Origin: Bryoerythrophyllum caledonicum
Lineage: Eukaryota; Streptophyta; Bryopsida; Pottiales; Pottiaceae
Length of the DNA stretch: 64,000 nucleotides
Assembly (NCBI GenBank): GCA_963971425.1
Contig: OZ020516.1
Location: 682,001 to 746,000, forward strand
Direction: 5' to 3'
The number at the start of each line of letters is the position of its first letter. Within the stretch, counting starts at the first letter, position 1. The position numbers were made by a program, and so were the translations under genes. The notes under the pieces were generated by a model, which was given only the letters and a program-made list of their open reading frames with translations, was not told where the DNA came from and did not search any database. Below, in pieces: positions 58,319 to 64,000 of the stretch.

Positions 58319-58673
58319 GTCCTCCATTTGCCTCAATCACTGCTTGTAACCTAGAGGGCATAGAATGACATAGTTGAAGGAGCTTTGTACCACTGATTAA
58401 CCTCCACTCTCTTTCAATAACTACCTTCAAGTCATCTAAATTTTTTGGACATATTGGGCCATGCTGCACAACATCTTTCAAAATCTTCCAAAGGTTCTCA
58501 ATTGGATTGAGATCGGGAGAATTTGCAGGCCAATCGAGCTTCTCCAAAAGGTGTGTTAGTCTCCATTCTTCACATACTTTGCTACGATGGACAAGTGCGC
58601 CATCTTCCATGAGCAATCCTTGTGGCACTCTACTCATAAAATGAAGCAAGTCTTTGAGATGTGACAAATGCAC
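58305..58673 (-). pseudogene. Tc1/mariner transposase, C-terminal part (DD34E)
   Basis: Frame of 122 codons opening at 58673 (a GTG codon, not a real start). It holds the second catalytic Asp in LLMEDGALVHRS and the Glu in SPDLNPIENLWKIL, exactly 34 residues apart as in the Tc1 family, then the usual VIEANGGHT tail. The DNA-binding half and the first catalytic Asp are absent; the sequence toward 58812 no longer codes. The C-terminal codons overlap the left arm. Confidence 0.9.
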
Positions 58674-58811
58674 ACAACTAAATTTGGCTATCTTTGATTT
58701 TTTTGAGAAGCATCTATGATTAGAGATTGCATCATCTCAAGAATTTCAATCTAAAAGCATGATTGTCTGACATACTTCAACAATTTCAATGTCTTTAATA
58801 AAAGGTATCTC

Positions 58812-59395
58812 ACAACTACACACATTGGTAGATTGTTAATGTTTTTTTTTGTATAAATTTTTTGACCTTGAAATTTGGCATGAATGTTTTTATCATAAAG
58901 ATCACGTTGTGCCAAAAATTTCATGGCAAATAGACAATTTCTCAACCGTTGGGAGGGTGTCAAAGTTGGTAGCAATGAAATGGTTTCCCCCATTGTTTCC
59001 CACAACTACACATGTTGGTAGATTGTGGATTTCTTTTTTTGTATTAATCTTTTGGCCTTGAAATTTTTATCATATGTTATTAACATAAAGAGCTTTTTGT
59101 TCCAAGAATTTCATGGCAAAAAAAAATAATTCATTCTTTGGGAGGGTGTCAAAGTTGGCAGCAGTGAAAAAATTTCCACAGCTACCAATGTTGGTAGATT
59201 TTGAATAACTTTTTTTCGATGGATCTTTTGGCCTTGAATTTTGGCATACATGTAATTAACTTAAAGATAATTCTTAGACAAGACTTTCGTGGTAAAATAC
59301 CAATTTTTGAGCTCTCAAGAGGCTTTCAAAGTTGGCGGGAGTGAAATTTTTCTCACTGCAAATTCAAAAACGACATTTTGATTGGTACCCCAGTG
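58812..59395. repeat. Right arm of the Tc1/mariner foldback element
   Basis: Inverted copy of the left arm, with a few indels. Ends GGTACCCCAGTG next to TA. Confidence 0.85.
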
Positions 59396-59397
59396 TA

Positions 59398-61263
59398 CAT
59401 GTATTCATACAAATTCATATATGTATGTGTATTCATACAAAGTTATATATACACACATAAGAAACGCTACATATGTGCTAAAGCATGTTATGGTGTTTAT
59501 CACAATATTTTGTGAAATTGTTAGAATAGAGCAACGAACCTTCCTCTTTGATCCATATAAATTTGTATCAATAGCCATTGAAGGTAGTATACATGTTGTA
59601 TAGAAAAGAATAGTTATACATTTTAATCAATTATGAAATGTATATAAACTAATAAATAAAAGAAGTATCTATATGAAAATTTACTTAAATAAAATAGTTT
59701 ATACCTTCATGTATTTAAAGACTCTTAAATATGAGAAACAATATCATACTTCTAAATTTTTAAGGTTCCTCCATGTAGTGCTACGAGTAAGGAAACAAAT
59801 TTAGCTAATATAATATAGTCGTAGCAAAATTAAGAGTGATGCATATCTTGTATTCAATCTATATACAATGTATATGTGCATAAATGCCACATTTAACTAC
59901 ATCCGGACTTTAGGACAAAATCTGGACTTTGGATCAAGTATTGATATTCGAAGCAAGACCATAAGATCCTACCAGGATAAGATTGAGACAAGGTATTGTG
60001 ATTAGGAATCTAGGAATCTTCTATTAATTTGGGAGTGAGCCTTAAAAAATAGGGACAACTGTAACTTTCTTGTAGGGATGAGATATAGAAAGGCATCAAA
60101 TGACGAAGTTGGATCTGGCGATCGAAGATACATTGCTTACATAGGGGGATCCTACGGTCTGCAGACACATGTAGGGGCAATGAATGTAGTGCAGAAGAAA
60201 CAAAATAAGCATCCAAATAGGCGTTAAGAATGGAGGTAATAACAAGTGACTATTTTATTCATAGAATAAATTTAATGACAACCAACGGCTGGAGAACTCA
60301 ATGTAGAAATTACTCGTAAGTATGACCTTGTAATACTCGGTCTATGTGCCATTGTTCTAGCAGTCTACGTTTGTATTTTCCATCCATGTGGTATCCACGC
60401 ATGTAATCTTTACCAAGGCGTAGGAGCATAGTGGAAGGATGAACGGAAGAAATGATGTTACAAGGTTGGGTATAACATTTGATGCGTTGGGTAACGTCAT
60501 TTTACCATGCGATGACTGTGGAAAGTAACAAGCAAAGTCTCCATTAAAGACATGCCGCATTGGCTGGTCAATCACCATCAATACTTTGTCAGGAAGGTAG
60601 AATCACTCCATCTTTCGGTCCGTTGAGAGTCTTGCAAGAACCTTGTTGCAGAAAGGATACAATTGTGGCCCTGAACACTTGCTTCGTCCGTAAACAAAAA
60701 AAAAGTCTCGACTTTATGTCCTCAGGGAGGATGAATCATGACTTCAAGGACCTTTCTCAGGCGTGCTTGGACCATGGACGACCATATTCCAACTTGGAAG
60801 GACTTCAAAAGTATTGTGAAGAACTCTACCAGACCAGGCCAAACTATAGTCTTGTTTTGATTGAAGCGTCTGGGGTGCAATTATCGTATTGCTCAAAACA
60901 AAGAACTCCGTTCATAGACAATATGATAACTTTTGGTGAGTTGTCGCAGGCTTGCTGTGATCATAGAAAACGACAGAAGTTATAAACAACACCAATGGAT
61001 CATAGGACATCCCTACACCCTGCCATCCCTACCACAAAAAGTACATAGTATCCTCAGCTAGTGTGACCGTGTGGATCATAGGATCCTACTATCCTTACGA
61101 TAATTGAGAGTGACAATTCAAGTGGGATAATGAGATCAAGTAATTACAGAGTAAGACAATGGCTACTCCATTAAAGAGTATTTTATATAATAGAGGTACC
61201 ACCTACAAGTTTATACTGAACCAAAAGATACAAAATATACACATCACTAATGACAGTGAGTAG
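59398..61263. other. Intergenic, no gene recognised
   Basis: AT-rich to about 60000, then mixed. The longest ORF (60560-60985, +, 141 codons) reads KDLSQACLDHGRPYSNLEG and later FGELSQACCDHRK, a possible internal repeat. I know no family for it and do not call it a gene. GGATCCTAC-type short repeats occur at about 60147 and 61081. Confidence 0.4.
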
Positions 61264-63702
61264 TCAGACAAATGCACCGCGGTTCAAATTCCATTTTTGA
61301 GAACACCCAAGTACAATATTTTGAGCCAATGATGTTGATCTAAATTCACCAGAGCCCTGGCATATGTCAAGGGGATGGGTACAAACAAATTCCGCCACAG
61401 GTAGATTTGAGTGAAACATATCGTCTAGCCATGGAAGCATGGCGGTCATGAAGAATGTGTCCTTAATGTCACCTATCCATGTTTTAGGATGAATCGCACT
61501 GAACTCATCGTTGAGGAGGTTCTTCTCCGGGCTGTCGTCAATGAGCAATGTGAGACTAAGGTCCATGTGGTCAAGAGTATTTTTTACCTTTCTGAGGTCC
61601 TTCAGCATGTATTCTTTCTCAACTTTGTTCCTCTTCTCTCGGAAAGCTAGACTTTGTAATTTCAGAATGGGACATAACTACCAAGTCCTATTTCTATATA
61701 GAAGAACTTTCCAAAGCAAACTGTAACATGTTATCAACGTTTTCTTCATGGCGCAGCTCCGTATCACAACAATAGCCATATTTGTCAACACCTTCAAAAA
61801 GTTTGCACTGTTGGGTCTAGCGACAGTTTTGCGCACCTTATCAAAGGATCTGTGAACCAAAAATCCATTCAAGTCCATGACAACAGTGTACCAAGGTTCC
61901 CTTACCTTTGCTGATCTTGGTGCTCCTCTTTTCGCGAGTGCACCGAGTATTACTGGAGTAAATCAACGTTGCAAGTACGAGTCATCAATACATTATAAGA
62001 AAACAGACAAAGTAGTGGTGGAAGTATAATGGTACAAAAGACTACCTTCTTTAGAGGGAGGAGGGACTTCATGCGCTGCGGATGAGGAAACCTTTTCACC
62101 ACCATCAGCAGACCCCGTCATATCCCCTGCCCATATGTATAAAATCGTTAGTGAAGAATGCAGGACGTCTAAGCTATTTGCTAAAGAGCATGCTTGCGGA
62201 CCGTAGGATCCTACTATCTTCTTGAAGATGGTTGAGCCTGATATCCCCTGAAGATATTAGTATGAACATACGGAATATTAAATACACGCATAACAACAAA
62301 GTGGTAGAAACATATTTTTTCCACTAGATTCGTGACCGGAGGTTGTTGCAGATGGATCATCCCTTTGAGTATCATGTGATAGACTAACATCAGGTCTCGA
62401 GATGATCCTAAAGCTTGATAGCTGACTATTATCGCTGAAATTTATAGGGTCGTCAAGGTAGTTGTCCGACACAGGAGAATTGGTAACCTTCCTCGGAAGG
62501 CTAAAGGACTTCAATCCTTGAGCGGCCTCCTGAAATATGCCAACAATAAGCTCCATGAACACCATATTTGTTATATTGAGAAATTTCCATGTCTTTGAAG
62601 ATATATGATCTTTGAAGTATCTATATATATAGACATTTGTAGATGCAGAGCATAAAGACAATGTACCAAGAATACTATATTTCATTCCATGGATGGACCA
62701 AATTAGCCAAATGTCCAAAAAAAGGTAACAATAAAGGAAGCATATACCATTAATTCAAGCTTTATTCAAAACTTTATGAAAACAAGTCATACAAAACACC
62801 AATTTACCTTGAGGCAAAACACAATCGTCCTATCACTAATCAAATGGTCTAGGGTGTTCCTCCATAAGCCTCTATACGCGTCTTCAAGAAATCCCTCTGA
62901 CGTTGCCTAGTTCATATTGCGCCATTCTCTTGCATTAACGGACTCTCTAGAAGACGCTGTAAACCCCGCCTACGCACCTCGTTAATGTTTTATTTGGGCA
63001 GCGAGTGTCGGCGGGTGGAAGCGGAATGAGAGCATTTGTTTCTAGCAGCATTTCCTGAGAGAATACGGGGACGGAGAAATTTACCAGATGGTTCCTACAC
63101 AATAGGTGCCAAATACAATCCAAACAAATACACTTTAGGTCGAATACTCTTACACGGCACACATGAAAACTGTATCATTAAGATCCATCCTAGTGCACTT
63201 TAGCTCGAATGGAGCTAAAATGCTGAAAGAAAAATTCACAGACCACATTTAACATCCAACGAATAAAAACAAGCTCAAATGAAACAAAACTACATGAGTG
63301 CAATGTAGCTCAACAACAAACCAAGATTGTCTAAGCAAGAACGACTCAATAGTGCAATAACTTGGAGGTCAGCATAACACGCACCGCAACCGAGCAAGGG
63401 TAAGTAGCATCCCTTAAACTGTCATAGAGAATACGCTTTGCCGGAGTACAACTATCCGGATTTAGACGCGGAGACCCTGGAACCGAGCTAGGCCACTGCG
63501 GCGAAGGTGAGTTGTTCCTTTCATGAATTGGCTCCCACGCAATAGGGCTTTCAACAACTCCGTTGTCCACTGCCATGGTCGGATAATCCATGGTTGACTG
63601 CGCGGTTGCAGCAGAGTGCAACAAGAGCCCTTTACTCCGAAGGGAAGGAGCGAACTCCTCTGGGCCCAACAAGGAATCCACGGACGCCCGACAATCACAG
63701 TC
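61264..63702 (-). pseudogene. FCP1/NIF-type phosphatase-like gene, copy 2
   Basis: Exons with consistent phases: 63702-63385 (possible), 62529-62325, 62046-62126 (81 nt) and 61952-61264. More exons may lie right of 63702 and in the large intron. The last exon holds TVVMDLNGFLVHRSF (catalytic loop, D-x-N-G), KTVARPNSANFLKVL, VVIRSCAMKKTL, LTLLIDDSPEKNLLND and a C-terminal segment to TGA 61264. It is homologous in order to the gene at 45.1-45.9 kb. One in-frame TAG at 61678-61680 separates the two halves of the domain; no frameshift is seen. The N-terminal exons are Ser/Asp-rich and look disordered. The family acts on phosphoserine in proteins such as the RNA polymerase II tail. With Asn in the second catalytic position and the stop, activity is doubtful. 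Confidence 0.65.
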
Positions 63703-64000
63703 CTGTAGAAATTTCAACCAAAGTGACGCTCACATACCTTAGAACAATAAGCAAAAACTCCAATCATTCAAAACAACACGACATTCCATCAGCAGTAGGT
63801 ATCCATTCCGCACAACAAAACAAAGCGGCGAAACATCTCGGTTTCATTAATCAAAAAATTATATATACAAAAAATGGTCCAACAAAATTAACAAAATGGC
63901 GTTGCAGTCAATCGATACAGTTTAGCTCTATCCAACCTAACGTGTAATAAGGATCTAAGCGTTTTCAACGGCACTAAGAGCGGAGATTCTGATAGGCTTG
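63703..64000. other. Window edge
   Basis: Upstream flank of the last FCP1-like exon (acceptor TTTCTACAG). AT-rich, no ORF supported. The 5' part of the FCP1-like gene may continue beyond the window. Confidence 0.4.

Larger units (their letters stand above)
57744..59395. mobile_element. Tc1/mariner foldback-type element with partial transposase
   Basis: This 1652-bp element is flanked by TA on both sides (57742-57743 and 59396-59397), the Tc1/mariner target duplication. Its tips are CAGTGGGGTACC and the reverse complement of CACTGGGGTACC. Each arm (57744-58318 and 58812-59395) is about 580 bp, and the two arms are inverted copies. Within each arm a unit of about 180 bp recurs two to three times (ATCTACCAAC at about 57938, 58114 and 58303). 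The centre holds the C-terminal half of a DD34E transposase on the minus strand. It is not autonomous. Confidence 0.88.

Noticed and set aside
60560-60985. A 141-codon plus-strand ORF as a gene
   Set aside because: No recognisable motif and no start context or partner exon. The weak internal repeat SQAC-x-DH alone is not enough.

Overview
The window looks like repeat-rich nuclear DNA of a land plant. A 1021-codon leucine-rich-repeat receptor kinase of the PEPR-like type has a plant architecture, and the mobile elements (Ty3/gypsy of the Athila/Tat type, a Ulp1-carrying Mutator-like element, Tc1/mariner) are plant-like. The repeated DUF7869-like, ParB-like and RING-like remnants make me suspect a bryophyte or another early-diverging lineage; that last step is inference.

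Layout. Positions 399-723 and 30194-34980 (+) hold pieces of one broken DUF7869-type gene. It is split by a very large Ty3/gypsy retrotransposon at 724-30188 (minus strand, LTRs of about 1990 bp, 5-bp target duplication ATTAC). In its own sense the retrotransposon reads: LTR, tRNA-primer site, leader ORF A, three short mutually similar ORFs (B, C, D), one long gag-protease-RT-RNase H-integrase frame, a long third ORF with an acidic segment and coiled coil, polypurine tract, LTR. Inside ORF A sits a 9967-bp Mutator-like element (17802-27768, 9-bp duplication CCCTTATTC, inverted repeats of about 600 bp). It carries a five-exon MURA-type transposase gene (+) and a convergent four-exon gene (-) ending in a Ulp1-like cysteine protease domain. 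Without this insertion the retrotransposon is about 19.5 kb.

Right of this nest, the window has a TTAA-flanked piggyBac-like non-autonomous element (31514-32438; second full copy 50536-51459; truncated copy 57058-57626), minisatellites and a decayed transposon ORF (36783-37405). The one gene that looks intact, the receptor kinase, lies at 38163-41394 (-). Further right are two FCP1/NIF-type phosphatase-like genes (45.1-45.9 kb and 61.3-63.7 kb, both minus, both damaged), a ParB-like element gene (48.0-50.2 kb), a RING-like/coiled-coil gene (53.74-55.14 kb, +) and a Tc1/mariner foldback element (57744-59395) with a half transposase.

Two signals run through the window. First, almost every long frame is broken by in-frame TAG, TAA or TGA codons rather than frameshifts, most of them reachable from Gln, Trp or Arg codons by one C-to-T or G-to-A change; 14 of 15 substitutions between the LTRs are transitions. 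This fits deamination of methylated cytosine. Second, the two nested elements each carry a hexamer far above chance: CTTAAG in the non-coding parts of the retrotransposon, and CGATAA/TTATCG throughout the Mutator-like element, where it also forms an intronic minisatellite. Everything here was read by eye; no alignment, splice prediction or database search was run.
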